NCBI GenBank assembly: GCA_017379015.1
Contig: JAFNXN010000001.1
Span: 1 to 35,183, forward strand
Direction of reading: 5' to 3'
Source of the DNA: Alistipes sp.
GTDB taxonomy: Bacteria; Bacteroidota; Bacteroidia; Bacteroidales; Rikenellaceae
DNA: 35,183 nt
The translations under genes and the position numbers were made by a program. The notes beneath the pieces were generated by a model. The model was not told the origin of the DNA. It searched no databases and saw only the letters and a program-made list of their open reading frames with translations. Below, in pieces: positions 25,558-33,902 of this stretch; the first letter of the stretch is position 1, and each line of letters opens with the position of its first letter.

Positions 25558-26928
25558 ATGAAACGCAAGATAGTTGTTCTGGGTGGCGGTATCTCGGGCT
25601 ACGGCTCGGCCATCCTTGCTAAGAAGAAGGGCTTCGACACATTCCTTACCGATATGGGCAAGATTGCCGACAGGTTTAAGGCACGCCTCGATGAGTGGGG
25701 CGTGGAGTACGAGGAGGGGGGACACACCGAGGAGCGCATATTGGATGCTAACGAGGTGATCAAGTCGCCAGGCATTCCCGACACAGCACCTATTGTCAAG
25801 AAGTTGCGCGAGCGTGGCACACCCATCATCTCGGAGATTGAGTTTGCCAGCCGCTACAAGGGCGTAGCGAAGACCATCTGCATCACAGGCTCGAATGGCA
25901 AGACCACAACTACGTCGCTCATCTACAAGATCATGGTCGACGCGGGACGTAAAGTGTCGCTTGGTGGAAACATCGGCGAGAGCTTCGCCTACTCGGTAGC
26001 TACCGATCGCTACTTCTGGCACGTGCTGGAGCTTAGCTCGTTCCAGCTTGACGGATGCTTCAAGTTTAAGGCAGACATAGGTCTGCTGATGAACATCACA
26101 CCCGACCACCTCGACCGCTACGACTACAAACTGGAGAACTATGCTCGCTCGAAGATGCGCATTACGCAGAACCAGACAGCCTCGGACTGCTTCATATACT
26201 CGGCAGACGACCCCGTAACGCAGCAGATGCTCTCGGAGATGGACTCTGAGCTACGTGGCCGCCAGCTCCCATTTGCCATCAACTGCGCCATAGCCAGTGG
26301 CGACGGCGATGCGGTGCTTGAGGGTCACCACTTCACGGCTACGGTAGGCAAGAAGTCGGTAACCATCGACACGCGAAAGATGCAGATCGAGGGCATGCAC
26401 AACATCTACAACGCCATGGCAGCTGCGCTAGCCACCCTAGCTGCGGGCATCGACCCTAAGCAGATCAAGCGTTCGATATATGAGTTTTCGCCCGTGGAGC
26501 ATAGACTAGAGCCAGCGGGTACGAAGAACGATATTCAGTGGATCAACGACTCGAAGGCCACCAACGTGGACTCGGTGTGGTATGCTCTTGAGAGCATGAA
26601 GCGTCCTACGGTATGGATTGCCGGAGGCACGGATAAGGGTAACGACTACACCCCTATCAAGGAGTTTGCACGTCGCAAGGTGAAGGCTCTGGTGTGTATG
26701 GGCTTGGACAACGAGAAGCTTGTGCGCGAGTTCACGGGCATAGTACCCGTTGTGCGCAACTGCAACACGTTTGAAGATGCAATGAAGGCGGCTAAGGAGC
26801 TTGCCACAAGTGGTGACACGGTGCTCCTCTCGCCAGCATGCGCGAGCTTCGACCTCTTCCGCAACTATGAGGATCGCGGACGAAAGTTCAAGGAGTGGGT
26901 TAAGTCAAACGTATTAAACGAGGAGTAA
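25558..26928 (+). CDS. murD: UDP-MurNAc-L-alanine:D-glutamate ligase
   Basis: 456 residues. An N-terminal Rossmann domain (KIVVLGGGISGYGSAILAKK), an ATP-binding ITGSNGKTTTTSLI around residue 110, NITPDHLDRYD, and the C-terminal INDSKATNVDSVWYAL motif are all typical of MurD. It adds D-Glu to UDP-MurNAc-L-Ala in the cytoplasm. Three bases separate its stop from the ftsW start, so coupling is likely. Confidence 0.95.
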   Translation: MKRKIVVLGGGISGYGSAILAKKKGFDTFLTDMGKIADRFKARLDEWGVEYEEGGHTEERILDANEVIKSPGIPDTAPIVKKLRERGTPIISEIEFASRYKGVAKTICITGSNGKTTTTSLIYKIMVDAGRKVSLGGNIGESFAYSVATDRYFWHVLELSSFQLDGCFKFKADIGLLMNITPDHLDRYDYKLENYARSKMRITQNQTASDCFIYSADDPVTQQMLSEMDSELRGRQLPFAINCAIASGDGDAVLEGHHFTATVGKKSVTIDTRKMQIEGMHNIYNAMAAALATLAAGIDPKQIKRSIYEFSPVEHRLEPAGTKNDIQWINDSKATNVDSVWYALESMKRPTVWIAGGTDKGNDYTPIKEFARRKVKALVCMGLDNEKLVREFTGIVPVVRNCNTFEDAMKAAKELATSGDTVLLSPACASFDLFRNYEDRGRKFKEWVKSNVLNEE

Positions 26929-26931
26929 ACG

Positions 26932-28236
26932 ATGTTTTGGAGCAAGGGTGATAAGGCAAAAAAGCGAGGAACAGCAACGCCAGCAAGCGAGGCATCCAAG
27001 AGAGCCAAGGGTATGAAGCCAGAGGAGTCACTCCCCTCTTCACGCATATTCGAGGGCGACCGCACACTGTGGATCATATTCACCGTGCTGCTTGTCATCT
27101 CGATACTTGTGGTCTACTCCTCAATGGCAAAGATGACCTACGATGCCACACTGAAGATGTCACTCTTCGACGCACTCCAAAAGCAAGTGGTCTTTGTGAT
27201 TGGTGCTGTGATGCTTATCTTCATAGTACACAAGATTGACTATAAGGTCTATATGCGATGGACCTACCTCTTCTATCTGATATGCATAATATGTACCGTG
27301 GCAACCTACTTTATTGGCGAGAAGACCAACGAGGCGGCGCGCTGGCTGAGCATAGGTCCTATCAAGTTTCAGCCCTCCGAGGCCCTCAAGATTGCCACCA
27401 TCCTAACCCTAGCACGCGTCATGGAGTCGCGCCAGGCGACAATCAACACGCTGAAGATAATCCCCACGTCGTTTAGGCTTAGGTCGCCAAAGCAACGCGA
27501 GATTATACGCAAAAACACAATACCGCTGCTTGGTCCTGTACTGCTATCGTGCATAGTGATCGTTCCGGCACACACCTCGTCGGCACTCATCGTATTTATC
27601 ATCTCGATTATCATGCTCTACATCGGACGTGTGAACCTAGGTGAGATAACGAAGTTCTGCCTCGTGATAGGCCTAATCGGTGCGCTGGGCCTAGGAGCTA
27701 TGGAGGCTGCGGGTGCTGGACGTATCGACATTGCGAAGAGGCGTATTGAGAGATGGGGCAACGAGTGGTTTGGCTCAACCGAGGCACGTAGCATAAGCGA
27801 TATATCCGACACGCAGCGCGCCCTCATAGCCATCCACAATGGCAAACTTGTGGGAGAGGGTGCTGGACAGAGCACCTCACGAGTGCTTGTCACACACCCC
27901 GAGAGCGACTACGCATACGCCTTCTTCGTATCGGAGTATGGCATAATCCTAGGTCTAATACTCATGCTGCTATACATCTGGATATTCTTCCGAGCCATGG
28001 ATATTGGACAGCAATGCACCACGCCATTCCCAACGTTGATGACACTAGGACTGGGACTGCTCATAACAGCACAGGCACTGCTACACATCCTCGTGCAGGT
28101 GAACTTTCTACCCGAGACAGGACAGATCCTGCCATTCATATCGCGTGGAGGATCCTCGCTGCTGCTATCTACCCTATCGCTGGGCATGATCATCAGCGTA
28201 AGCCGCACAAACCATAACAAGAGATTACAACGATGA
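26932..28236 (+). CDS. ftsW: Septal peptidoglycan glycosyltransferase FtsW (SEDS family)
   Basis: 434 residues with about ten membrane segments and a basic cytoplasmic N-terminus of about 45 residues (KGDKAKKRGTATPASEASKR). SEDS signatures include RWLSIGPIKFQPSEALKIA, the conserved region around LVGEGAGQSTSRVLVTHPES and the C-terminal LPFISRGGSSLL motif. Placement next to ftsI and murD supports FtsW rather than RodA. It polymerises lipid II at the septum together with FtsI. Its stop codon overlaps the start of the S4-domain gene (ATGA). In a normal dcw cluster murG would come next; it is not here. Confidence 0.93.
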   Translation: MFWSKGDKAKKRGTATPASEASKRAKGMKPEESLPSSRIFEGDRTLWIIFTVLLVISILVVYSSMAKMTYDATLKMSLFDALQKQVVFVIGAVMLIFIVHKIDYKVYMRWTYLFYLICIICTVATYFIGEKTNEAARWLSIGPIKFQPSEALKIATILTLARVMESRQATINTLKIIPTSFRLRSPKQREIIRKNTIPLLGPVLLSCIVIVPAHTSSALIVFIISIIMLYIGRVNLGEITKFCLVIGLIGALGLGAMEAAGAGRIDIAKRRIERWGNEWFGSTEARSISDISDTQRALIAIHNGKLVGEGAGQSTSRVLVTHPESDYAYAFFVSEYGIILGLILMLLYIWIFFRAMDIGQQCTTPFPTLMTLGLGLLITAQALLHILVQVNFLPETGQILPFISRGGSSLLLSTLSLGMIISVSRTNHNKRLQR

Positions 28237-28652
28237 GTGAGATACGTTTAGATAAATACCTCTGGGCAGTAAGAATATTCAAGACACGAAGCGACGCTGC
28301 CGATGCTATACGCCTCAACCGCGTGATGGTAAACGATGCCTATGCCAAGCCTTCGCGCGAGGTGAAGATAGGCGACCGCATCACAATACGTCGCGAACGA
28401 GTGACCTATAGCTATAAGGTGCTTGAGCTTGTGTCGAGCCGCCAACCAGCTAAGAATGTCCCCACCTACTGTCTAAACTGCACGCCACAGGAGGAGCTGG
28501 ACAAGCTCAACCCTCCACGCGAGACAATATTTGTGTTCCGCGAGCGAGGCATGGGACGTCCTACGAAGAAGGATCGACGCAACATAGATGCACTGATGGA
28601 TGGCTTCTATGTGGATAGCTCGATAGATGATTTTGATGATGATGAAGATTAA
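28233..28652 (+). CDS. hslR: S4-domain RNA-binding protein (Hsp15/HslR-like)
   Basis: 139 residues. The S4 RNA-binding fold occupies the first 60 residues (RLDKYLWAVRIFKTRSDAAD, NRVMVNDAYAKPSREVKIGD). A basic stretch GMGRPTKKDRRNIDALM and a very acidic tail (SSIDDFDDDED) follow. Hsp15 binds free 50S subunits carrying nascent chain-tRNA and helps recycle them. Its start overlaps the ftsW stop by 4 bp, so it is translationally coupled to a division gene, an arrangement outside the classical dcw order. leuS follows after 25 bp. Confidence 0.85.
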   Translation: MSEIRLDKYLWAVRIFKTRSDAADAIRLNRVMVNDAYAKPSREVKIGDRITIRRERVTYSYKVLELVSSRQPAKNVPTYCLNCTPQEELDKLNPPRETIFVFRERGMGRPTKKDRRNIDALMDGFYVDSSIDDFDDDED

Positions 28653-28677
28653 TTAACAATAAATATATATATAGATT

Positions 28678-31437
28678 ATGGAGTACAATTTTAAGGCCAT
28701 TGAGCAAAAGTGGCAAAAGAGATGGAGCGAGGAGGGCACTTATCGCGTAGATGTGGATGCCTCGCGCCCAAAGTTCTATGTTTTGGATATGTTCCCATAC
28801 CCATCGGGTGCGGGTCTTCATGTAGGTCACCCACTTGGATATATTGCATCTGACATCTACTCGCGATACAAGCGTCAGTCGGGCTTCAACGTGCTTCACC
28901 CTATGGGTTACGATGCCTTTGGTCTGCCTGCTGAGCAGTATGCCATTCAGACAGGTCAGCATCCCGCAGTAACCACCGAGGAGAACATTGCACGCTACCG
29001 TTCGCAGCTCGACAAGATAGGTTTCTCGTTCGACTGGTCACGCGAGGTGCGCACATGCGAGCCTGAGTACTACCACTGGACACAGTGGGCATTCCTCGAG
29101 ATGTTCGACCACTGGTACAACAACCTCACCCAGAAGGCTGAGCCTATCAGCGCACTTAAGACACACTTCGAGAAGCATGGTACTGAGGGTATCGACGCCG
29201 CCGAGACCACACACCTTAAGTTTACTGCCGAGGAGTGGAACGCCATGACCGAGGCTGAGCGCGAACAGACATTACAGAACTACCGCCTAGCATTCCGCGC
29301 CGACACCATGGTGAACTGGTGTCCAGCGTTGGGCACAGTGCTTGCCAACGACGAGGTTAAGGAGGGCTTGTCGGTACGTGGTGGTCACCCTGTAGAGCAG
29401 AAGCGCATGAAGCAGTGGCTACTGCGTGTTACTGCCTACGCTCAGCGTATGCTCGACGGCCTTGAAAGACTAGAGTGGAGCGAATCGCTCAAGGAGATTC
29501 AGCGCAACTGGATTGGTCGCTCGGTAGGTGCTCAGGTATTCTTCGATGTAGCTGGCTCGGAGCGCAAGCTCGAGATCTTCACCACACGTCCTGACACTAT
29601 ATATGGCGTTACGTTCATGGTTATTGCCCCTGAGCATGAGTGGGTTATGGAGCTTACAACAGAGGATAACCGCGAGGCTGTAGAGGCATACATCGCCGAG
29701 ACTAAGCGTCGCTCGGAGCGCGAGCGTATTGCCGACACTAAGCGCGTAAGTGGCGTGAAGACAGGATCTTACGCAGTTAACCCATTCACCGGTCGCGAGA
29801 TTCCTATCTACATCTCCGACTACGTGCTTGCAGGTTATGGTACTGGTGCTATCATGGCTGTTCCTGCTCACGACTCACGCGACTACGCCTTTGCACGTCA
29901 CTTCGGCTTGGAGATCATCCCTGTTGTCGAGGGTGGCAACCTTGAGGTTGAGTCTTACGACGCTAAGGAGGGCAAGGTGATCAACTCAGAGATCATCAAC
30001 GGCATGGACGTGAAGGATGCTATCCACTTTATGTTTGAGGAGGTGGAGCGTCGCGGCTTGGGTAAGAAGCTCATCAACTACCGTCTGCGCGATGCTATCT
30101 TCTCACGTCAGAGATACTGGGGCGAGCCATTCCCAATCTACTATAAGGATGACGTGGCATATCGCCTCACAGACGAGGAGCTTCCATTGCAGCTTCCACC
30201 AATCGAGAACTTCGGTCCTACGGAGGCTGGTGAGCCACCATTGGCACGTGTCGAGGGCTGGCACAATAGCGAGGGTCACCCCTACGAGCTATCTACGATG
30301 CCTGGCTTTGCAGGCTCTTCGGCCTACTACTTGCGCTACATGGACCCACACAACAACAAGGGCTTGGTGGGCAAGGAGGCTAACGAGTACTGGCGCAATG
30401 TAGACCTCTATGTAGGTGGTATCGAGCACGCCACAGGTCACTTGATGTACTCACGTTTCTGGAACATGTTCCTCTACGACCTCGGCTACGTATGCGAGGA
30501 GGAGCCATTCAAGAAGCTTGTAAACCAGGGTATGATCCAGGGTCGCTCGAACTTCGTATATCGCATCGTTGGCACAAATAAGTTCGTATCGCTAGGTCTT
30601 AAGGGCGAGTACGACACTCAGGAGATTCACGTTGACGTGAACATCGTCAAGAACGATATTCTCGACCTTGAGGCCTTCCGCAAGTGGCGTCCTGAGTTTG
30701 CCGATGCCGAGTTTGTGTTGGAGGATGGCAAGTATATCTGCGGCTGGGCTATCGAGAAGATGTCGAAGTCGATGTTCAACGTTGTAAACCCAGACTATAT
30801 CGTAGATGCCTACGGTGCCGACACATTGCGTATGTATGAGATGTTCCTCGGTCCTTTGGAGCAGTCGAAGCCTTGGGATACTAACGGTATCGACGGCGTG
30901 CATAAGTTCTTGCGCCGCTTCTGGGCTAAGTTCTACTCGCGCGATGGCGTGCTTCTCGTAAACGACGAGAAGGCAACAGCTGCCGAGCTAAAGACACTAC
31001 ATAAGACCATCAAGAAGGTGGGCGAGGATATCGAGAACTTCTCATTCAACACCTCGATTGCAGCCTTCATGATCTGCCTCAACGAGCTTGGCGACTGCTC
31101 GAAGCGCGAGATATTGGAGCCTCTAACAGCTCTCATCGCACCATTTGCGCCACACATCGCCGAGGAGCTTTGGCACGAGGCTTTGGGCAAGACAACAACA
31201 GTCTGCGATGCAGAGTTCCCTAAGTTCAACGCAGAGTATCTTGTTGAGAACTCATTTGAGTACCCAGTGATGATCAACGGCAAGCTCCGCTTCAAGCAGG
31301 AGTATCCTCTCGACATGGCGCAGGAGGCAATCCAGCAGCAGATCGTCGAGACCGAGGGCGCACGTAAGTGGCTCGAGGGTAAGCAGCCTAAGAAGATCAT
31401 CGTTGTTAAGGGCAAGATTATCAACATCGTGATGTAA
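28678..31437 (+). CDS. leuS: Leucyl-tRNA synthetase
   Basis: 919 residues, class-I synthetase. The HIGH motif appears as HVGH at 48-51 ([13 protein letters not shown]) and KMSKS at 694-698. The editing (CP1) domain includes [14 protein letters not shown] and [12 protein letters not shown]. The C-terminal anticodon and extension domains are complete. The enzyme charges tRNA-Leu and edits mischarged isoleucine or norvaline. Codon use is strongly biased. It ends with TAATG, so the last base of its stop is the first base of the next gene. Confidence 0.96.
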   Translation: MEYNFKAIEQKWQKRWSEEGTYRVDVDASRPKFYVLDMFPYPSGAGLHVGHPLGYIASDIYSRYKRQSGFNVLHPMGYDAFGLPAEQYAIQTGQHPAVTTEENIARYRSQLDKIGFSFDWSREVRTCEPEYYHWTQWAFLEMFDHWYNNLTQKAEPISALKTHFEKHGTEGIDAAETTHLKFTAEEWNAMTEAEREQTLQNYRLAFRADTMVNWCPALGTVLANDEVKEGLSVRGGHPVEQKRMKQWLLRVTAYAQRMLDGLERLEWSESLKEIQRNWIGRSVGAQVFFDVAGSERKLEIFTTRPDTIYGVTFMVIAPEHEWVMELTTEDNREAVEAYIAETKRRSERERIADTKRVSGVKTGSYAVNPFTGREIPIYISDYVLAGYGTGAIMAVPAHDSRDYAFARHFGLEIIPVVEGGNLEVESYDAKEGKVINSEIINGMDVKDAIHFMFEEVERRGLGKKLINYRLRDAIFSRQRYWGEPFPIYYKDDVAYRLTDEELPLQLPPIENFGPTEAGEPPLARVEGWHNSEGHPYELSTMPGFAGSSAYYLRYMDPHNNKGLVGKEANEYWRNVDLYVGGIEHATGHLMYSRFWNMFLYDLGYVCEEEPFKKLVNQGMIQGRSNFVYRIVGTNKFVSLGLKGEYDTQEIHVDVNIVKNDILDLEAFRKWRPEFADAEFVLEDGKYICGWAIEKMSKSMFNVVNPDYIVDAYGADTLRMYEMFLGPLEQSKPWDTNGIDGVHKFLRRFWAKFYSRDGVLLVNDEKATAAELKTLHKTIKKVGEDIENFSFNTSIAAFMICLNELGDCSKREILEPLTALIAPFAPHIAEELWHEALGKTTTVCDAEFPKFNAEYLVENSFEYPVMINGKLRFKQEYPLDMAQEAIQQQIVETEGARKWLEGKQPKKIIVVKGKIINIVM

Positions 31438-32033
31438 TGCGACAGTTTCTCTCGATGTCGGTCTTTGCCGGTCTGCTTATCGGTGTTGCTGGCCTTGTCT
31501 ACCTTCGTGTAGGCGGGCTGGCAGGTGCCGTGCTCTTCGCCTTTGGACTCTTGTCGGTGGTTATGTGCCGCGCGCAGCTCTACACTGGCAAGGCGGGCTA
31601 TCTACCCTATCGTGAGTCGTGGCGACTAGTACCCATGCTACTGGGCAACGCCGTAGGATGTATGGTGGCAGCAGTCATCGCAATCTATGTGGCTAACGAG
31701 AGCGTCGCGAGCAACCTCGACACGATAGTTGCATCACGCCTCGGCGCATCGTGGCACGCACTCACCGTCACATCCATTGGCACGGGACTCATCATGACCC
31801 TCTCGGTATATGGCGCACGTAAGGGGCACTACCTACCACTGCTTTTTGGCGTTCCGGTCTTTATCATGTGTGGTCTACCCCACTGCGTCGCCGATGCCTT
31901 CTACTACTCGCTAGCCCTACTTCTTGGCAAGTTCGACATAGCAATGCTCGGCGCATGGGTGTGGGCAATCGTGGGTAACTACATTGGCTGCAACCTTCCT
32001 CGATGGTTTATGGCAGAAGAGTTTGAGGGATAG
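31437..32033 (+). CDS. Compact formate/nitrite-transporter (FNT)-like membrane protein
   Basis: 198 residues, almost entirely hydrophobic, with about six segments that match the FNT pattern. TM1 is FAGLLIGVAGLVYL. The second segment ends in LYTGK (family LFTGN). LLGNAVGCMVAA is TM3-like. The motif GLPHCVADAFYY has the central His of the FNT channel (family GFEHSVANM). GNYIGCNLPRW is close to the end. Typical FNT proteins have about 270 residues, so this is a shortened form with small loops. Substrate could be formate, nitrite, hydrosulfide or another small monovalent anion. It overlaps leuS by one base and is probably co-transcribed; repeat unit 1 (32102-32155) is the likely terminator. Confidence 0.7.
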   Translation: MRQFLSMSVFAGLLIGVAGLVYLRVGGLAGAVLFAFGLLSVVMCRAQLYTGKAGYLPYRESWRLVPMLLGNAVGCMVAAVIAIYVANESVASNLDTIVASRLGASWHALTVTSIGTGLIMTLSVYGARKGHYLPLLFGVPVFIMCGLPHCVADAFYYSLALLLGKFDIAMLGAWVWAIVGNYIGCNLPRWFMAEEFEG

Positions 32034-32101
32034 AACAGGGAGAGCTGGTAGAACTACCTCGCTTAGCACCACGACAATTTGTTGTTAGATCAACACTCGG
32101 C

Positions 32102-32155
32102 AAAAATGCCACCGATGGGTAGTACTTGGAGGTACGTCCCATTGGTGGCATTTTT
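32102..32155. terminator. Repeat unit 1 hairpin, probable terminator of leuS and the FNT-like gene
   Basis: An 18-bp stem (32102-32119 with 32138-32155) with one G-T pair. A-rich at the left base and T-rich at the right (TTTTTTG), so it can terminate transcription from both sides. An inner GTAC/GTAC pairing (32122-32125 / 32132-32135) surrounds the loop TTGGAG. Confidence 0.75.
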
Positions 32156-32242
32156 TGTTAGGGGCAGGAGATTACTCCTTATTACATTAGAGTCAATTTG
32201 TTGTTAGAAGGCGTTAGATGTGGTGCCACGTCGAAATTGAAA

Positions 32243-32278
32243 CGGATGGGGGAATACTTGGGCGTATTTCCCCATTCG
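32243..32278. repeat. Repeat unit 2 hairpin
   Basis: A 15-bp stem, 32243-32257 with 32264-32278 (two G-T pairs), loop TTGGGC. No T-run follows, so it does not look like a terminator. Confidence 0.7.
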
Positions 32279-32373
32279 TAGCAATGAGCTTGGTAAAGCA
32301 GATGACACCTTATCACAGCAAAGAAAATTTGTTGTTAGAAGGCGTTAGATACAACGCTCGGCGAATTTCGAGG

Positions 32374-32405
32374 CGATGGGCTGTACTTAGGCGTACTGCC
32401 CATTG
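32374..32405. repeat. Repeat unit 3 hairpin
   Basis: A 13-position stem, 32374-32386 with 32393-32405 (one T-T mismatch, one G-T pair), loop TTAGGC. No T-run follows. Confidence 0.7.
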
Positions 32406-32488
32406 ACGAGATAATTTGCTAGCGGCAGTAGATGACGCCTTATCACAGCAAATTTGTTGTCAGAAGGGTGCCGAGTGCTACACTCGGC

Positions 32489-32541
32489 AAAAATGCCACC
32501 GATGGGTAGTACTAAGCGTACGTCCCATTGGTGGCATTTTT
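32489..32541. terminator. Repeat unit 4 hairpin, probable bidirectional terminator
   Basis: The 18-bp stem (32489-32506 / 32524-32541) is the same as in unit 1. A second hairpin sits just left of it, TGCCGAGTG/CACTCGGCA (32469-32477 / 32481-32489). With A- and T-runs at the base it can end the leftward transcript from 32579-33385. Confidence 0.65.
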
Positions 32542-32578
32542 TGTTAGGGGCCGCAATCGACCCCTTATCACAACAAAT

Positions 32579-33385
32579 TTATCCTTTTAGCCACTTAAAA
32601 CGTGCAACCGAGTAGATCGGCACGAACGGAAGGAGGAGTGGTGTGCGCTTAATGTATAGTTGAAAGTTGGGATCATCGCCATAGACCTCGCTTTGACGAA
32701 GCTCGAGACGACGCGCCCCGCTAAACATCACATAGATAATTCCGACATAACCTAGGGAGGCTATAACCCACTGGGCAACAGAGCAGTAAGAGCCGAAGCA
32801 TATCACAAAGCTACCACTCCACATAAGGATCTCGCCAAAATAGTTGGGGCAACGAACGATACGATAGAGACCACTGTCGACATAACGATGAGGATTGGCC
32901 CTCTTGGCAACACTCTTCTGGGCGTCAGAAACAATCTCGATAGCCACGCCGAGGGTAACAATAGCAACACCAATCCACGCCCATACCTCGCTTACAGATG
33001 CAAGGCGCGAGGCGTTAAAGAGGTAGAAGCTAACAGGACTCATCTGACCAACATAAAGCAGGGCGCACATAAGCCATATCATAAGCATTGTGGAGAGCGG
33101 CTTCTTAGTTGCAACATCCGGCTGATAGAGTATCTTACGATAAGAGGCTGAGCGTCGCTCGCGAATAAAGAGGTATAGAGATAGACGAAGACCATAGATA
33201 AACAACACCCCACACAGAATGATAGTTGGGAGCGTCAACTGCTCAATAAAGATCACGACAATAGCTACAGAGAGTGTGGAGATAGACAACCCGTAGCCGA
33301 TGCTAAAGAAGTAGATGAAGTAGACCCATCCAACAGATGATGTGATAAAGGATATCAGAAGAAGAATTAATAAATAACCCATCAT
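32579..33385 (-). CDS. DUF1295 membrane protein (steroid 5-alpha-reductase/isoprenylcysteine methyltransferase-like)
   Basis: 268 residues with about six or seven membrane segments. The C-terminal GLYRIVRCPNYFGEILMW motif followed by a conserved EL...Y motif (RRLELRQSEVYGDDPNFQLY) is the DUF1295 signature, distantly related to steroid 5-alpha reductases and membrane methyltransferases. The reaction of bacterial members is not established; NADPH-dependent reduction of a lipid is possible by homology only. Two consecutive ATG codons start the frame (33385 or 33382). It reads away from the duplicated leader region at 33414-33580, with its 3' end inside the tandem repeat array. Confidence 0.82.
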   Translation of the reverse strand: MMGYLLILLLISFITSSVGWVYFIYFFSIGYGLSISTLSVAIVVIFIEQLTLPTIILCGVLFIYGLRLSLYLFIRERRSASYRKILYQPDVATKKPLSTMLMIWLMCALLYVGQMSPVSFYLFNASRLASVSEVWAWIGVAIVTLGVAIEIVSDAQKSVAKRANPHRYVDSGLYRIVRCPNYFGEILMWSGSFVICFGSYCSVAQWVIASLGYVGIIYVMFSGARRLELRQSEVYGDDPNFQLYIKRTPLLLPFVPIYSVARFKWLKG

Positions 33386-33413
33386 TACTAAGGTTTTATA
33401 AAATTAGTGTAAA

Positions 33414-33478
33414 TAGTTTCGCCCCTCCCACACATACGCCTCACATCACTTATGAGCCCCTCAAGTGATGAATACTAA
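33414..33478 (+). repeat. Leader element, copy 2 (degenerate)
   Basis: It lines up with copy 3 but lacks the promoter palindrome, and its -7 box is imperfect (TAGTTTCG, 33414-33421). The peptide frame is kept: from an ATA codon at 33434 it reads I-R-L-T-S-L-M-S-P-S-S-D-E-Y and stops at 33478. The ATG start is lost, although the internal Met codon at 33452 could serve. It probably arose as a tandem duplication with copy 3. Confidence 0.55.
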
Positions 33479-33490
33479 ATACTTTTTCCT

Positions 33491-33498
33491 TATCTTTG
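33491..33498 (+). promoter_or_regulatory. -7 box of leader copy 3
   Basis: TATCTTTG, an exact match, immediately followed by the palindrome CCATCA-TAA-TGATGG (33499-33513). The palindrome overlaps the expected transcription start, so it could be an operator or the 5' hairpin of the RNA. Confidence 0.6.
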
Positions 33499-33522
33499 CC
33501 ATCATAATGATGGACCTTCAAC

Positions 33523-33567
33523 ATGAGCCTCAAGTCGCTTATGAGCCCCTCAAGTGATGAATACTAA
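33523..33567 (+). CDS. Tiny conserved peptide frame (14 residues)
   Basis: ATG at 33523, product MSLKSLMSPSSDEY, stop at 33565. The same pattern occurs at 11688 (MGLIALMSCPGDESS) and, without ATG, at 33434. Codons differ while residues stay: Leu6 is CTT here and TTA at 11703, and Ser5 is TCG here and TCA in copy 2. That points to selection on the peptide, though RNA pairing (CTCA/TGAG and GAG/CTC) is an alternative. Promoter and palindrome lie 24 bp and 9 bp upstream. Function unknown; it could be a leader peptide or a stand-alone micro-gene. Confidence 0.4.
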   Translation: MSLKSLMSPSSDEY

Positions 33568-33578
33568 ATACTTTTTCC

Positions 33579-33586
33579 TATATTTG
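33579..33586 (+). promoter_or_regulatory. -7 box of the ygbA-like gene
   Basis: TATATTTG, an exact match, 18 bp before the ATG at 33605. It lies at the end of the 42-bp repeat, in the same relative place as the box at 33491. Confidence 0.5.
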
Positions 33587-33604
33587 TGCATAAAATATTA
33601 CAAA

Positions 33605-33898
33605 ATGAGTAAAATAGATAGGGAAAAGCGTATTGTATCAAAGATGATTGCCCTCTACTGTCGCCATAAGCTTGGAGCAAAAGAGATGCCAGAGGAGTAC
33701 AAGATGCTTGAAGAGTATGCACACAAGAGGTTGAATGGATGCAAATTTCAGGAGCAGAAGCCGGCATGCAAGCGTTGCACGATACACTGCTACAAGCCCG
33801 ACATGCGCGAAAAGATACGCGAGATAATGCGCTGGGCAGGACCTCGCATGATAATATATGACCCGATAGCAGCCATTCGCCACCTAATAAATAAGTAG
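33605..33898 (+). CDS. ygbA: YgbA-like protein (nitrous-oxide-stimulated promoter family)
   Basis: 97 residues. The Cys-rich core with spacing CKFQEQKPACKRCTIHCY, followed by KPDMREKIREIMRWAGPRM, is the family signature. E. coli YgbA is slightly longer and is regulated by the nitric-oxide sensor NsrR; its biochemical role is poorly known, and the four Cys suggest a metal site. The ATG at 33605 is chosen because the upstream in-frame extension would start inside the leader repeat. It is separated by 4 bp from the acetyltransferase gene, which overlaps msrA, making a likely three-gene stress operon. Confidence 0.8.
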   Translation: MSKIDREKRIVSKMIALYCRHKLGAKEMPEEYKMLEEYAHKRLNGCKFQEQKPACKRCTIHCYKPDMREKIREIMRWAGPRMIIYDPIAAIRHLINK

Positions 33899-33902
33899 TA
33901 AT

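Larger units (their letters stand above)
32075..32578. repeat. Four tandem structured repeats of about 125 bp
   Basis: Four head-to-tail units start at about 32075, 32194, 32325 and 32450 (periods 119, 131, 125, 125). Each begins with ATTTGTTGT(T/C)AGA and ends with a CTTAT(T/C)ACA-like block. Units 2 and 3 share GTTGTTAGAAGGCGTTAGAT at the left, and at the right GATGACGCCTTATCACAGCA with one change. Each unit has a central hairpin: left GATGGG, right CCCATT, GTAC/GTAC-like inner pairing and a TTRGGC-like loop. Units 1 and 4 have nearly identical hairpins; in units 2 and 3 the stem sequence differs but pairing is kept. The outer ends can also pair (AAGGCGT/ACGCCTT in unit 3, AAGGG/CCCTT in unit 4). 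No plausible protein is encoded. The last repeat supplies the stop codon of the minus-strand gene at 32579. Confidence 0.8.
33449..33579. repeat. Exact 42-bp direct repeat, spacing 89 bp
   Basis: 33449-33490 and 33538-33579 are identical. Each copy covers the C-terminal half of the small peptide frame and the sequence leading to the next promoter box. Confidence 0.9.

Noticed and set aside
32218-32406. A 62-codon frame inside the tandem repeats
   Set aside because: It crosses repeat units and hairpins, has no promoter, and the repeat structure explains the sequence better.
32075-32578. Integron attC sites or a CRISPR array
   Set aside because: GTTAG motifs recur, but there are no cassettes or integrase and the units abut directly; the unit size and internal hairpins do not fit CRISPR repeats and spacers.
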